Of a DNA stretch of 64,000 nt, positions 63,546 to 64,000 are shown one piece after another. A model generated the notes under the pieces. It had not been told where the DNA came from and made no database searches. It was given only the letters and a program-made list of their open reading frames with translations. The position numbers and the translations under genes are program-made. Source of the DNA: Amphiduros pacificus (taxonomy: Eukaryota > Annelida > Polychaeta > Phyllodocida > Hesionidae); assembly GCA_949316495.1 (NCBI GenBank), contig OX439006.1, forward strand, positions 46,764,439-46,828,438. Direction: 5' to 3'. How positions within the stretch are numbered: position 1 is the first letter of the stretch; every line of letters starts with the position of its first letter.

Positions 63546-64000
63546 GAGTCCTGTGTCCTGTTTATTTAGGAAAGAAATAGTTTCATTTTTACAGCTTTAT
63601 TTTAGTGTAAGAGAAGCCTCTCACGTTAGGTATTTTCCAGGTTATTGTTATATTTGTCTTGAGACATTTCCAGCTATCATGTGTCAATATTTGATTAATT
63701 CCTGACAATTATCAGTGATATGTACATATACATACATAATTACATGCATATAAGTCTGTGCCACAACTCTAAAAATAGCACTGATTCACAGCACTACCCG
63801 GATTATGTGATAAGCCTAATAAATATATGTGCACAGAAACCTCAGAGTATATATCATATATGTGTTTTTTCATTAGCTTTGTCACTCTCTTGCCTTTCAT
63901 ATTGGGTGCGTGTCTGCCACACCTTGAAAGTTTGCATATGGGACTCTGAACTGGCAAAGCTGAGACTGACTATGTATAACACGCAAATCTCAAGCTTTGC
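63546..64000. other. Single-copy intergenic DNA, no gene seen
   Basis: AT-rich to the right edge, no recognised feature. Confidence 0.5.

Overview
The window is AT-rich, gene-poor animal DNA with very large introns and many minisatellites and microsatellites. It carries a CR1/L2-type LINE tail and short terminal-inverted-repeat elements. This texture, with a divergent multi-ankyrin gene, suggests a marine invertebrate, most likely a lophotrochozoan such as a mollusc. The taxon is an inference; nothing in the sequence fixes it.

One host gene is supported, on the minus strand. It encodes an ankyrin-repeat protein and is cut by the left edge. Three exons are seen: 47080-46978 (likely start codon, 34 residues), 14301-13896, and 1064-1 (running off the window). 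Their phases fit exactly: a split Gly codon at the first junction and a split Cys codon at the second. Both donors read G|GTAAGT. The introns are about 32.7 kb and 12.8 kb. The 524 visible residues form about 15 ankyrin repeats. Long (36-37 residue) and short (32-33 residue) repeats alternate, giving a superunit of about 69 residues. An in-frame stop lies 46 codons upstream of the proposed start. The DNA before it is CpG-richer and holds an RFX X-box-like palindrome, so the promoter is probably at about 47.1-47.6 kb.

The rest is intron or upstream intergenic DNA with no gene I can support. Intron 2 (1-14 kb) is mostly single-copy, with a few small repeats. Intron 1 (14-47 kb) holds a 32-bp array (15.1-16.1 kb), a 24-bp array (19.5 kb), a 40-bp array split by a short inverted-repeat element (22.7-23.2 kb), a roughly 110-bp repeat (26.0-26.5 kb), a 57-bp array (33.7-34.7 kb), a 2.3-kb element with perfect 29-bp terminal inverted repeats (38.6-40.9 kb), and a nearly 3-kb array of about 24-bp units with higher-order structure (42.3-45.2 kb). 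Upstream of the gene are a 30-bp array (50.0-51.1 kb), a 42-bp array (53.5-55.0 kb), a 41-bp array interrupted by a LINE 3' end (55.3-56.4 kb), a 6/12-bp array (57.8-58.4 kb), a perfect 43-bp hairpin (59.4 kb), and a 34-bp array split by a TTAA-flanked element (62.4-63.5 kb).

A recurring theme is that three different mobile elements each sit inside a minisatellite, where neighbouring units show what the empty site looked like.
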